From VRUE01 sp963703235 (GTDB lineage: Bacteria > Actinomycetota > Thermoleophilia > Solirubrobacterales > 70-9), in contig OY969802.1 of the NCBI GenBank assembly GCA_963703235.1, forward strand, positions 124,001 to 188,000: DNA of 64,000 nt. Reading direction: 5' to 3'. Under the pieces are notes generated by a model. The model ran no database searches. It worked only from the letters and a program-made list of their open reading frames with translations, and was not told the DNA's origin. Positions 44,832 to 52,735 of this stretch are shown here, in pieces (position 1 is the first letter of the stretch; each line of letters begins with the position of its first letter). Position numbers and translations under genes: made by a program.

Positions 44832-46520
44832 GTGCCCACGCATGACGTACTCGTGATCGGCGCCGGCCTCGCCGGGCAGAGGGCGGCCCTGGCGGCGGCC
44901 GAGCAGGGCGTCTCGGTCGGCATCCTCAGCAAGGTCCACCCGGTGCGCTCGCACTCCAACGCGGCGCAGGGCGGGATCAACGCGGCGCTCAACCCGGGCG
45001 ACTCCTGGAAGTCGCACGCCTTCGACACGGTCAAGGGCTCCGACTACCTCGGCGATCAGGACGCGATCGAAATCATGACCCGCGAGGCGCCGGAGGAGAT
45101 CCTCCACCTCGAGCACCTCGGCGTCACCTTCCACCGCAACGAGGAGGGCAAACTCGGGACCCGCGCCTTCGGCGGCGCCTCCGCCGCCCGCACCTACTAC
45201 GTAGCCGACATCACCGGCCAGGCGATCATGCACGTGCTCTACGAGCAGCTGATGAAGTACTCCGAGCAGGTCGCCCGCTACGAGGAGTGGTTCTGCACGG
45301 CGCTGGCGATGGACGAGAGCGGCGAGTGCTGCGGCGTCGTCACCCGCAACATCGCTGACGGCTCGATGCAGCTCTTCACCGCCAAGGCGGTGATCCTCGC
45401 CAGCGGCGGCAACGGGCAGGTCTGGCAGCCGACGACCAACGCGCTGATCTGCACCGGCGACGGCATCGCGATGGCCTACCGGGTCGGGGCCAAGCTGATG
45501 GACATGGAGATGATCCAGTACCACCCGACGACGCTGGCGGGCAAGGGCTTCCTGATCACCGAGGGCGCCCGCGGCGAGGGCGCCCACCTGCTCAACGCCC
45601 AGGGCGAGCGCTTCATGGAGCGCTACGCGCCGAACAAGATGGAGCTGGCCTCGCGCGATGTCGTCTCCCGCGCCGAGCAGACCGAGATCGACGAGGGCCG
45701 CGGCTTCCCCGATGGCACCGTCGCGCTCGACGTCACCGTGGTGCCGAAGAAGCGGATCCACGAGGCGCTGCGCGAGATCGTCCTTGTCGGCAAGGACTTC
45801 GCCGGCGTCGACATCACCCGCGAACCGATCCGGATCAAGCCCGGCAACCACTACACGATGGGCGGCGTCAAGACCAACGTCGACGGTCGCACCGACATCC
45901 CCGGCCTCTACGCCGCGGGCGAGGTTGCCTGCGTCTCGGTCCACGGCGGCAACCGGCTCGGCGCCAACTCGCTGCTCGACACCCTGATCTTCGGCCGCCG
46001 CTCCGGCGTCGACGCTGCCGCCCGTGCCAAGCGGATCGCGGGTTCGCGCCCCGCACGGGGCGCGCTCGAGACCGAGCAGGCGAGCATCGACGCGATCGCC
46101 GCCCGCGAGAAGGGCTCGGGCCGGCGCGTCTCGGAGATCAAGCGTGAGCTGGGCGAGACGATGGACAAGCACGTCGCCGTCTTTCGCGAGGAGGCCGGGA
46201 TCCAGCAGGCGCTGGAGGCGGTGCGCCGCCTCAAGGAGGAGGCCGAGACCGCCTACGTCGACGACAAGGGAAGCGTCTTCAACCAGGACCTGTTGGCGGC
46301 GATCGAGCTCGGCTACATGCTCGACAATGCCGAGTGCACCTGCGTCGCCGCGCTGGAGCGCAAGGAGAGCCGTGGCGCCCAGTACAGGACCGACTTCCCC
46401 GAGCGCAACGACGAGGAGTGGCTCAAGCACATCGACCTGCAGCGCGGTGACGACGGGCCGGAGCTCTCATACTCAGAGGTGACGATCACCCAGTGGGAAC
46501 CCGAAGAGAGGAAGTACTAG
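44832..46520 (+). CDS. sdhA: Succinate dehydrogenase/fumarate reductase flavoprotein subunit
   Basis: 562 residues from GTG 44832. The FAD motif is VLVIGAGLAGQRAALAAA (6-23), with SHSNAAQGGINAAL containing the likely flavin His. Substrate residues: MIQYHPTTLAGKGFLITEGARGEGAHLLN and HYTMGGVKTNVDG (~339). GLYAAGEVACVSVHGGNRLGANSLLD is the usual C-terminal FAD contact. It oxidises succinate to fumarate. It is followed by sdhB and a CCG-domain subunit, with no gene for cytochrome b-type anchors. Confidence 0.95.
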   Translation: MPTHDVLVIGAGLAGQRAALAAAEQGVSVGILSKVHPVRSHSNAAQGGINAALNPGDSWKSHAFDTVKGSDYLGDQDAIEIMTREAPEEILHLEHLGVTFHRNEEGKLGTRAFGGASAARTYYVADITGQAIMHVLYEQLMKYSEQVARYEEWFCTALAMDESGECCGVVTRNIADGSMQLFTAKAVILASGGNGQVWQPTTNALICTGDGIAMAYRVGAKLMDMEMIQYHPTTLAGKGFLITEGARGEGAHLLNAQGERFMERYAPNKMELASRDVVSRAEQTEIDEGRGFPDGTVALDVTVVPKKRIHEALREIVLVGKDFAGVDITREPIRIKPGNHYTMGGVKTNVDGRTDIPGLYAAGEVACVSVHGGNRLGANSLLDTLIFGRRSGVDAAARAKRIAGSRPARGALETEQASIDAIAAREKGSGRRVSEIKRELGETMDKHVAVFREEAGIQQALEAVRRLKEEAETAYVDDKGSVFNQDLLAAIELGYMLDNAECTCVAALERKESRGAQYRTDFPERNDEEWLKHIDLQRGDDGPELSYSEVTITQWEPEERKY

Positions 46521-46524
46521 GAAG

Positions 46525-47640
46525 ATGGCCGCCTACACGCTGAAAGTCCGCCGCTACCAGCCCGAGAGTGGCGAGGGGCCCTACTGGGAGGAATTCGACG
46601 TCGACCTCGAGCCCTCGCTCTCGGTGCTCGACGGGCTGCTGCAGGCCAAAGACCGCGATGACGGCTCGCTCTCGGTGCGTTGCTCGTGCCGCGCCGCGAT
46701 CTGCGGGTCCTGCGGGATGAAGATCAACGGCCAGTCCGGGCTCGGCTGCAAGACCCAGCTCGGCGAGGCGCACGAGGCGGCCAATCGACGCAACGGCGGC
46801 GGCGAGCCGATCGTCGTCGAGCCGATGGGCAACATGCCCGTGATCAAGGACCTGATCGTCGACATGGAGTCGACGCACTGGGCCAAGATCCGCCGCGTCA
46901 CCCCTTGGTTGCTGCCCCACGGCGAGCCGCCCGAGCGCGAGTACGTGGTCGAGCCGGAGTCGATGATCGACATCACCCAGTCGATGGCCTGCATCCAGTG
47001 CGGCGCCTGCGTCTCCTCCTGCCTCTCGATGGAAGCCGACCCCGAGTTCATCGGGCCGGCGGCGCTGGCCAAGGCCTACCGCTTCGTCGGCGACCCGCGC
47101 GACGCCGAGACCACGGAGCGCCTCCACGACCTGGCCGAAGACCCGCACGGCATCTACGACTGCACCCACTGCTTCAGCTGCATCGACGCCTGCCCGAAGG
47201 GGGTCGCGCCGATGGACCAGATCATGCGCCTGCGTCGCAAGGCGGGCGAAGCGGGGATCGTCGACGCCAACAACGGCGACAACCACGTCAACGCCTTCGT
47301 CAAGATGATCGAGAAGAAGGGCACCAACGACGAGGCGCTGCTGATCCAGGAGTCTTACGCGCCGGGGATCAAGGGCAAGCTGAAACCGAGCAAAGGCGCG
47401 ATCAAGGGGCTGGTCGAGTCGCTGCCGACCGTGCTGCGGGCGATCAAAACCGGCAAGGCCCGCTCGCTCTCGAAGCTGATCCCGGGCGTCCACCCGAAGC
47501 TGCCCGGCGGCGCCCAGGACGAGGTGAAGGCGATCTACGCCCACGCCGAGGAGCACCGCGAGGAATTCAACATCTACATCAAGGGCGAGGAGGACGTCGA
47601 GCCCGAGCCCGACGAGACCGCGACGGAGGAGAAGGTATGA
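46525..47640 (+). CDS. sdhB: Succinate dehydrogenase iron-sulfur subunit with long C-terminal extension
   Basis: 371 residues; usual SdhB is ~240. The 2Fe-2S site is CSCRAAICGSCGMKING (~52-68) with a fourth Cys in LGCKT (~82). The two ferredoxin clusters are CIQCGACVSSC (~155) and CTHCFSCIDACPKG (~212). Residues ~245-371 form a helical extension ending in an acidic tail (EPEPDETATEEKV), resembling the archaeal-type SdhB. ATG 46525 lies 4 bases after the sdhA stop. It passes electrons from SdhA to the CCG-domain protein or quinone. Confidence 0.95.
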   Translation: MAAYTLKVRRYQPESGEGPYWEEFDVDLEPSLSVLDGLLQAKDRDDGSLSVRCSCRAAICGSCGMKINGQSGLGCKTQLGEAHEAANRRNGGGEPIVVEPMGNMPVIKDLIVDMESTHWAKIRRVTPWLLPHGEPPEREYVVEPESMIDITQSMACIQCGACVSSCLSMEADPEFIGPAALAKAYRFVGDPRDAETTERLHDLAEDPHGIYDCTHCFSCIDACPKGVAPMDQIMRLRRKAGEAGIVDANNGDNHVNAFVKMIEKKGTNDEALLIQESYAPGIKGKLKPSKGAIKGLVESLPTVLRAIKTGKARSLSKLIPGVHPKLPGGAQDEVKAIYAHAEEHREEFNIYIKGEEDVEPEPDETATEEKV

Positions 47641-48533
47641 AGCTCGCCTACTGGCCCGGCTGCGTCTCGCGCGGCTTCACTTCCGAGCTGCACGGCTCGA
47701 TGGCGCTGGTCGCCGAGCGGCTCGGAATCGAGCTGGTCGAACTCGACCGCGCCAACTGCTGCGGCGCCGGGATCGTCGCCGAGCACAACCAGGAGCTGGC
47801 CGACACGCTCAACGCCCGCACCTTCGCCCTCGCCCAGCAGACCGGGCTGGCGATGATGAACATCTGCTCGACCTGCCAGGGCGCCCAGTCGGAGTGCCAG
47901 CAGCGGCTCGACGCCGACTCCGCCTACCGCGCCCACATCAACGAGGTGCTGAGCGGGCAGGGGCTCTCCTACGAGAAGGGCAAGGACGGCTTCACCAACA
48001 AGAACTTCCTCTGGCTGCTGGTCGAGGACTACGGGCTCGAGCGGCTGGCGGAGAAGGTCGTGCGGCCGCTCTCCGGGCTGCGGGTCGGCCCCTTCTACGG
48101 CTGCTACATCGTGCGCCCCAAGGACCGGCTCGGCTACGGAGAGTTCCCCGACCGCGACCTCTACCTGGAGCAGGTGATCGAGCTGCTCGGCGGCGAGGTG
48201 GTCGAGTACGACGGCGCCCGCAAGTGCTGCGGCTTCCCGGTGATCACGATGAACCGCGAGACCTCGCTGCGCCAGGCGGGCACCCACGTCGGCGACGCGC
48301 TCGACGCCGGCGCCGACTGCCTGGTCACGCCCTGCCCGCTCTGCCACCTCAACCTCGACATGCAGCAGCCCGAGGCGGCCAAGGTCGTCAACCGCGACCT
48401 CGACCTCGCCGTACTGCACCTGCCGCAGCTGGTCGGCCTCGCCCTCGGCTTCGAGCCGAAGCAGCTCGGGATGAGCAAGCACATCGCCTCGACCGGCTGG
48501 GTCGAGGAGCGAGTGGCGAGCATCCCGGCGTAG
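47637..48533 (+). CDS. CCG-domain (HdrB-like) succinate dehydrogenase subunit
   Basis: 298 residues with two cysteine-rich CCG domains: CVSRG, NCCGAG (~41) and ICSTCQGAQ (~78) in the first, then YGCYIVRPKD, KCCGFPVI (~196) and TPCPLCHLNLDM (~232) in the second. This is the heterodisulfide-reductase subunit B fold that binds a non-cubane or 4Fe-4S cluster. In the place of SdhC/SdhD it is the anchor subunit of 'type E' complexes known from Sulfolobus and some bacteria. It overlaps sdhB (ATGA). No transmembrane helix is seen, so membrane attachment would be peripheral. Confidence 0.9.
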   Translation: MKLAYWPGCVSRGFTSELHGSMALVAERLGIELVELDRANCCGAGIVAEHNQELADTLNARTFALAQQTGLAMMNICSTCQGAQSECQQRLDADSAYRAHINEVLSGQGLSYEKGKDGFTNKNFLWLLVEDYGLERLAEKVVRPLSGLRVGPFYGCYIVRPKDRLGYGEFPDRDLYLEQVIELLGGEVVEYDGARKCCGFPVITMNRETSLRQAGTHVGDALDAGADCLVTPCPLCHLNLDMQQPEAAKVVNRDLDLAVLHLPQLVGLALGFEPKQLGMSKHIASTGWVEERVASIPA

Positions 48534-48540
48534 CGTTTCC

Positions 48541-48660
48541 GGCCGCGGGTCCTGTCGCGGCGGCCCTCCCCCATGTGCTCGGACGCCGCTTCGCGACGCC
48601 CTCCGCTATGGGGGACCCCCGCCACCACGCCACCCGCGGATGATCGCTACGCCAGGACCC
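48541..48660. repeat. Palindromic repeat element, intergenic counterpart of the dnaX copy
   Basis: GGGTCCTG (48547-48554) pairs with CAGGACCC (48653-48660), and TCCCCCAT (48567-48574) with ATGGGGGA (48608-48615). The first 20 bases equal 304-323 within dnaX and CACGCCACCC recurs at matching position. It lies between sdh and the convergent small gene, where it may act as a terminator. Confidence 0.75.
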
Positions 48661-48854
48661 TAGCTCTGAGCAACGGCGACGAGTCCCGCTACGTAGATCC
48701 CAGCGAAGACGATCAGCATCACCCAATAGATCGTGGAATAGACGCCGTCGATGCGTTTGCCGTGTCGGGCTTCGAGGTTGGTGATGCGCTCCTCTAGCCG
48801 ATTTTCAAGTCGGTCGAGTCGTTTCTCGGTCCAGTGGTCTTGCATTTGTTCCAT
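48660..48854 (-). CDS. Small coiled-coil membrane protein (64 aa)
   Basis: 64 residues: an N-terminal amphipathic coiled coil (KRLDRLENRLEERITNLEARHGKRIDG, ~11-37) followed by one transmembrane helix (STIYWVMLIVFAGIYVAGLVAVAQS, ~40-64). The layout resembles the many short coiled-coil/TM proteins of actinobacteria and phage-derived hemolysin XhlA-like proteins. It stands alone on the minus strand, convergent with the sdh cluster. The function is unknown. Confidence 0.65.
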   Translation of the reverse strand: MEQMQDHWTEKRLDRLENRLEERITNLEARHGKRIDGVYSTIYWVMLIVFAGIYVAGLVAVAQS

Positions 48855-48999
48855 AGGCCCACAATAGAAGACAAGACGTTACGTGTGGCGCACAAAAGTG
48901 TGACGGACGGATAACTGAGCCCCAGGAGCCGATAGGGTTGGGCTTGGTGAGCCGGGAAGCCTGGTCGGCAACGCTCCTTGTCGACCCCGAAAGGCCCCG

Positions 49000-50271
49000 A
49001 TGGCGATAGCCGTAGCCACCTTCCTGATCGTCCTGGCGATCGTTGCCAGCGAAAGGATGCACCGCACCAACGTCGCCCTGCTCGGGGCGGCGATCGTCGT
49101 CCTCTTCGTCGGCGACTTCTCGCAGGAGCAGGCGATCGAGGCGGTCGACTTCAACACGATCGGGCTGCTGGCGGGGATGATGATCCTCGTCTATCTGACC
49201 CAGCAGACCGGGGTCTACGACTACCTGGCGATCCGCGCCGGTCAGCTCTCCGGCGGCCGCTCCTTCGCGGTGACCATGAGCCTGGCCGGGATCACGGCGC
49301 TGCTCTCCGCCTTCCTCGACAACCTGACGACGATCCTCCTGATCGCGCCGATCACTTTCCTGCTCGCCGACGCGCTCGACATCGACGCGATCCCGCTGCT
49401 GATCATCGAGGTGATCGCCTCCAACATCGGCGGCACCGCGACCCTGATCGGCGACCCGCCCAACATCATCATCGCCGGCGCCACCGGGCTCAGCTTCAAC
49501 GCCTTCATCGCCAACTTGGCGCCGATCGCGATCGTCGCCTTCGCGGTAGTCGTGCCGCTGCTGTACCTGGTCTTCCGCAAGCGCCTCCAGGTCGAGGAGG
49601 GCAACCGGCGGGCGGTGATGGAGCTCGACGCCCTGGCTTCGATCCGCGACGCCGCCGAGCTGCGCCGCACCGGCCCGGTGCTGGCGCTGACCGTGCTCGC
49701 CTTCTTCGCCCACCAGGCAATCCACGTCGAACCGGCGACGGTGGCGCTGACCGGCGCCGCGGTCGGGCTGCTGGTGACGAGGATCGACGTCGAGGAGGCG
49801 CTCTCCCGGATCGAGTGGACGACGCTCTTCTTCTTCGTCGCCCTCTTCGTGATGGTCGGCGCGCTGGAGGCGACGGGGGCGATCGGCCATGTTGCCGAGG
49901 CGGTCAAGGACGTCACCGATGGCGATCGCAGCGCCGAGCTGATCGGGATCGTTTGGATCGCGGCCGCCGGCTCGGCGGTTGTCGACAACATCCCCTTCAC
50001 GACGGCGATGATCCCGGTGGTCAAGGAGCTGCAGGAAGCCGGCGGCGCGACCGGTGACGACGCCTACTGGTGGGCGTTGGCGCTGGGCGCCTGCTTCGGC
50101 GGCAACGCGACGATGATCGCCGCCGCCGCCAACGTCGCCGCCGCCGGCATGGCGGAACGGGCCGGCACGCCGATCGGCTTCATGGCCTTCCTCCGCGTCG
50201 GCCTGCCGGTTACCGTGATCTCGATCGCCCTCGCCTCCGCCTACGTCGCTATCCGCTACATCGCCCTCTGA
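49000..50271 (+). CDS. ArsB/NhaD-superfamily ion transporter
   Basis: 423 residues, 10-12 transmembrane helices. Conserved re-entrant motifs: AFLDNLTTILLIAPITFLL (~107) and VVDNIPFTTAMIPVV (~327) are the paired N/D-rich loops of the ion transporter superfamily; ASNIGGTATLIGDPPNIIIAG (~145) and CFGGNATMIAAAANVAAAG (~365) are the related glycine-rich loops. These fit the ArsB/P-protein/NhaD branch. The substrate may be sodium, arsenite or a small anion; the sequence does not decide. A CBS gene follows within 12 bases and may regulate it. Confidence 0.88.
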   Translation: MAIAVATFLIVLAIVASERMHRTNVALLGAAIVVLFVGDFSQEQAIEAVDFNTIGLLAGMMILVYLTQQTGVYDYLAIRAGQLSGGRSFAVTMSLAGITALLSAFLDNLTTILLIAPITFLLADALDIDAIPLLIIEVIASNIGGTATLIGDPPNIIIAGATGLSFNAFIANLAPIAIVAFAVVVPLLYLVFRKRLQVEEGNRRAVMELDALASIRDAAELRRTGPVLALTVLAFFAHQAIHVEPATVALTGAAVGLLVTRIDVEEALSRIEWTTLFFFVALFVMVGALEATGAIGHVAEAVKDVTDGDRSAELIGIVWIAAAGSAVVDNIPFTTAMIPVVKELQEAGGATGDDAYWWALALGACFGGNATMIAAAANVAAAGMAERAGTPIGFMAFLRVGLPVTVISIALASAYVAIRYIAL

Positions 50272-50282
50272 GGAGACGCCAA

Positions 50283-50759
50283 ATACCCGACTCGATAGTC
50301 AAAGAGGCTCTGCGGGAGATAGAGCCGCTCGACGCCGACGAGCTGATCGGACCGGCGGCGCGGCGGGTGATCGACGCCGGGGTCCCCGCCCTGCCTGCGG
50401 TCGAGGCCGACGGTCGCTTCGCCGGCATCTTCGGCGAGCGCGAGTTCATGGCGGCGCTGTTCCCCGGCTACGTGCGGGAGCTTGCCTCGGCGGCGATGGT
50501 CTCGCGCTCGGTCGACGAGACGATCGAGCGCCGCAGCCAGTGCAGCGAGGAACCGATCCGCCGCTACCTGACCACCGACCACGTCCTCGTCGAGGACAGC
50601 TACTCCGACACCCAGCTCGCCGAGCTGTTCCTCCACCACCGCGTCCTGATCGTCCCGATAGCCACCGCGGGGCGCGTCCACGCCCTGGTCACCCGCCACG
50701 ACTTCTTCCGCAAGCTCGTCGAGCGCTTCGGGGCGCTGGTCGAGGATCGGGATACCTGA
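50283..50759 (+). CDS. CBS-domain protein, probable ATA start
   Basis: 158 residues if translation begins at ATA 50283, which is 7 bases after a strong GAGGAG site. No ATG, GTG or TTG occurs in frame before a GTG inside the first domain. Two CBS-like halves: LDADELIGPAARRVIDAGVPALPAVEADGRFAGIF (~9-45) and IRRYLTTDHVLVEDSYSDTQLAELFLHHRVLIVPI with GRVHALVTRHDFF (~85-140). The gene starts 12 bases after the transporter stop, so it probably binds adenine nucleotides and modulates the transporter. CTG 50310 is an alternative start. Confidence 0.75.
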   Translation: MPDSIVKEALREIEPLDADELIGPAARRVIDAGVPALPAVEADGRFAGIFGEREFMAALFPGYVRELASAAMVSRSVDETIERRSQCSEEPIRRYLTTDHVLVEDSYSDTQLAELFLHHRVLIVPIATAGRVHALVTRHDFFRKLVERFGALVEDRDT

Positions 50760-50849
50760 GGTTTCAGGCAAAAGGCTGGAGCCGCCGCTTGAACGCCACG
50801 GCCCCCACCCCTTCTCCTGGTCCTTCCCGGGTTGAGACTCAATACCAGG

Positions 50850-51521
50850 CTATGTAGCGGCTATTCCTACCTGCGTGCCGGACGTATTGCGACCAATAAG
50901 TGTGGCTTCGCCTGTGATTTGGCCGGTTGTCGTTGTGGTTTCAGAGGTAAAGCCACAGGCGGAGTTGGATCCTGTGCGCCGAACCACGTGAAGACCACTG
51001 ACTGTGAAGTTCAACGTGAGGTCGTGCGTGGAACCACTGCCTCCTGTTTCGTACGCCACGCCACCGGAAGGTGTCTGGTTCGCTGTAATTTCTAGCTCAC
51101 AGTGACCAAGGAAGGACGAGATTGTAACAATCGGTCCGACTTGGCCTGGGCAGAAGAGATGCAATGTGTTGTCGTTGGTCGCGGGAGACGAACGCACTGT
51201 CAATATGAAATCGCATCCCTCCATGGTAATCGTGGCTTCGCCAAAGGTGGCATGACAGTTTGTTGGGTCCACAAGAATTGTTGTTTCCGTCACTGTCGTT
51301 CCTGAAACTGTGCCACTTAATGTTGTGTGTGTGCATTCCACCGAGTTCCCAAAGAAATGGTATCTGACTAGATTTGCGCCGATGCTTTCTCCACTCAGTT
51401 TCGTGTGGGCGACGGTGGACGTAAAATGACCACCGGTCACTGCGGAGGCTGACATGATCGACATGGCGCTCATCGCCAAGGTCACGACGAGGCCAACGCC
51501 TATCTTGATCTTGAAATTCAT
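50850..51521 (-). CDS. Secreted hypothetical protein, low GC
   Basis: 223 residues with a signal peptide (KIGVGLVVTLAMSAMSIMSASA). The mature part is Thr/Ser/Gly-rich beta sequence with paired Cys: NSVECTHTTLSGTVSGTTVTETTIL, PTNCHATFGEATITMEGCDFIL, LFCPGQVG and LGHCELEIT, ending NSACGFTSETT. This pattern is familiar from multi-copy secreted proteins of soil Solirubrobacter-like bacteria, but I cannot name a family. Base use is far less GC-biased than in its neighbours, so recent transfer is likely. An AAGGGA site precedes the ATG. Confidence 0.8.
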   Translation of the reverse strand: MNFKIKIGVGLVVTLAMSAMSIMSASAVTGGHFTSTVAHTKLSGESIGANLVRYHFFGNSVECTHTTLSGTVSGTTVTETTILVDPTNCHATFGEATITMEGCDFILTVRSSPATNDNTLHLFCPGQVGPIVTISSFLGHCELEITANQTPSGGVAYETGGSGSTHDLTLNFTVSGLHVVRRTGSNSACGFTSETTTTTGQITGEATLIGRNTSGTQVGIAAT

Positions 51522-51553
51522 CTCTGTTCCCTTCTCGCTGGCGAAAAGGAAAA

Positions 51554-51584
51554 TTTATACTGACTTAACAGTCGTATTGTTCAA
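51554..51584 (-). promoter_or_regulatory. Candidate promoter of the low-GC secreted gene
   Basis: On the minus strand a TATAAA (-10-like, 51559-51554) is preceded by TTGAAC (51584-51579) with a 19-base spacer, longer than the ideal 17. The region is AT-rich for this genome. Confidence 0.35.
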
Positions 51585-51681
51585 CGTCTGGGCCACAATC
51601 CTTGTTCCCCCCGCAAAACAGCGGTTGGCGCTTTTCCGCGCGCGCCGAAGAGCGCAAAGTCTTCTGTCTTGGTGCGCAGGC

Positions 51682-52713
51682 TCAGCTCAGCAAGTCACGC
51701 TCGACCAGCAGCTCGGCGACCTGAACGGCGTTGGTGGCGGCGCCCTTGCGCAGGTTGTCGCCGGCGATCCAGAGGTTGAGGGTGCGCTCGTGGCCGGGAT
51801 CGCGGCGGATGCGGCCAACTAGAACGTCGTCGCGGCCTGCCGCGTCGATCGCCAGCGGGTAGCGACCGGCGGCGGGGTCGTCTACCACCGTCACGCCAGG
51901 GGAATCGGCGAGCAGGGTGCGGCAGTCCTCGGGCGAGAGGTCCTCGCGGGTCTGCACGTTGACCGACTCCGAGTGGCCGGTGAAGACCGGCACCCGGACG
52001 CAGGTGGCGCTGATCCCCACCTCCTCCCCCAGGCCGAGGATCTTGCGCGTCTCCGCCATCACCTTGCGCTCCTCGGTGGTGTAGTCGTCGCCGTCCTCGA
52101 AGACCTCGACCTGCGGCAGCACGTTGAAGGCGATCTGGTGGGGATAGACCGTGGCGGGCGGGTTCTCCTCGCCGTCCAGCACCAGCTTCGACTGGTGGCG
52201 CAGCTCTTCGATCGCCTTCTGGCCGGTGCCGGAGACTGCCTGGTAGCTGGAGACGACGAGCCGCTCGAGGCCGACGGCGCGGTGGATCGGGCCCAGCGCC
52301 ATCATCGCCACCATCGTCGTGCAGTTGGGGTTGGCGACGATCCCCCTGTGGGCGTCGATCGCCTCCGGGTTGATCCCGGCGACGACCAGCGGCACGTCCT
52401 CGTGCATGCGCCAGTAGCTGGTGTTGTCGACAACGACGGCGCCCGCCTCGACCAGCTTCGGCGCCCACTCGGCGCTGACCGCCCCGCCGGCGGAGGAGAG
52501 GACGACGTCGAGGCCCCGGATCGTCTCCGGGCTCAGCGCCCGAACCTCCAGCTCCTCGTCGCCCCACTCGATGCCGCGCCCGGCGGAGCGCTCGGACGCG
52601 AACGGGACCACCTCGGCGGCGGGGAAGCGGCGCTCGGCGAGCACGCCGAGGATGGTCGAGCCGACCGCTCCGGTCGCGCCCAGAACCCCGACCCTGTACC
52701 CGTCGCCCGCCAT
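51682..52713 (-). CDS. asd: Aspartate-semialdehyde dehydrogenase
   Basis: 343 residues. NADP motif GVLGATGAVGSTIL (~9-22); catalytic Cys in NPNCTTMVAMMALGPIH (~130); substrate-binding region SSYQAVSGTGQKAIEEL; the catalytic His lies in CVRVPVFTGHSESVNVQT (~245). The C-terminal DNLRKGAATNAVQVAELL is the usual ending. It reduces aspartyl phosphate to the semialdehyde, the branch point of lysine/diaminopimelate, threonine and methionine synthesis. It lies 22 bases downstream of the aspartate kinase gene on the same strand. Confidence 0.97.
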   Translation of the reverse strand: MAGDGYRVGVLGATGAVGSTILGVLAERRFPAAEVVPFASERSAGRGIEWGDEELEVRALSPETIRGLDVVLSSAGGAVSAEWAPKLVEAGAVVVDNTSYWRMHEDVPLVVAGINPEAIDAHRGIVANPNCTTMVAMMALGPIHRAVGLERLVVSSYQAVSGTGQKAIEELRHQSKLVLDGEENPPATVYPHQIAFNVLPQVEVFEDGDDYTTEERKVMAETRKILGLGEEVGISATCVRVPVFTGHSESVNVQTREDLSPEDCRTLLADSPGVTVVDDPAAGRYPLAIDAAGRDDVLVGRIRRDPGHERTLNLWIAGDNLRKGAATNAVQVAELLVERDLLS

Positions 52714-52735
52714 CGAATCGAGTATGACGGGCGGG

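Noticed and set aside
43362..46430. 1022-codon minus-strand open frame opposite the M28 and sdhA genes
   Set aside because: Spans an intergenic repeat and two well-supported genes; no recognisable domain.
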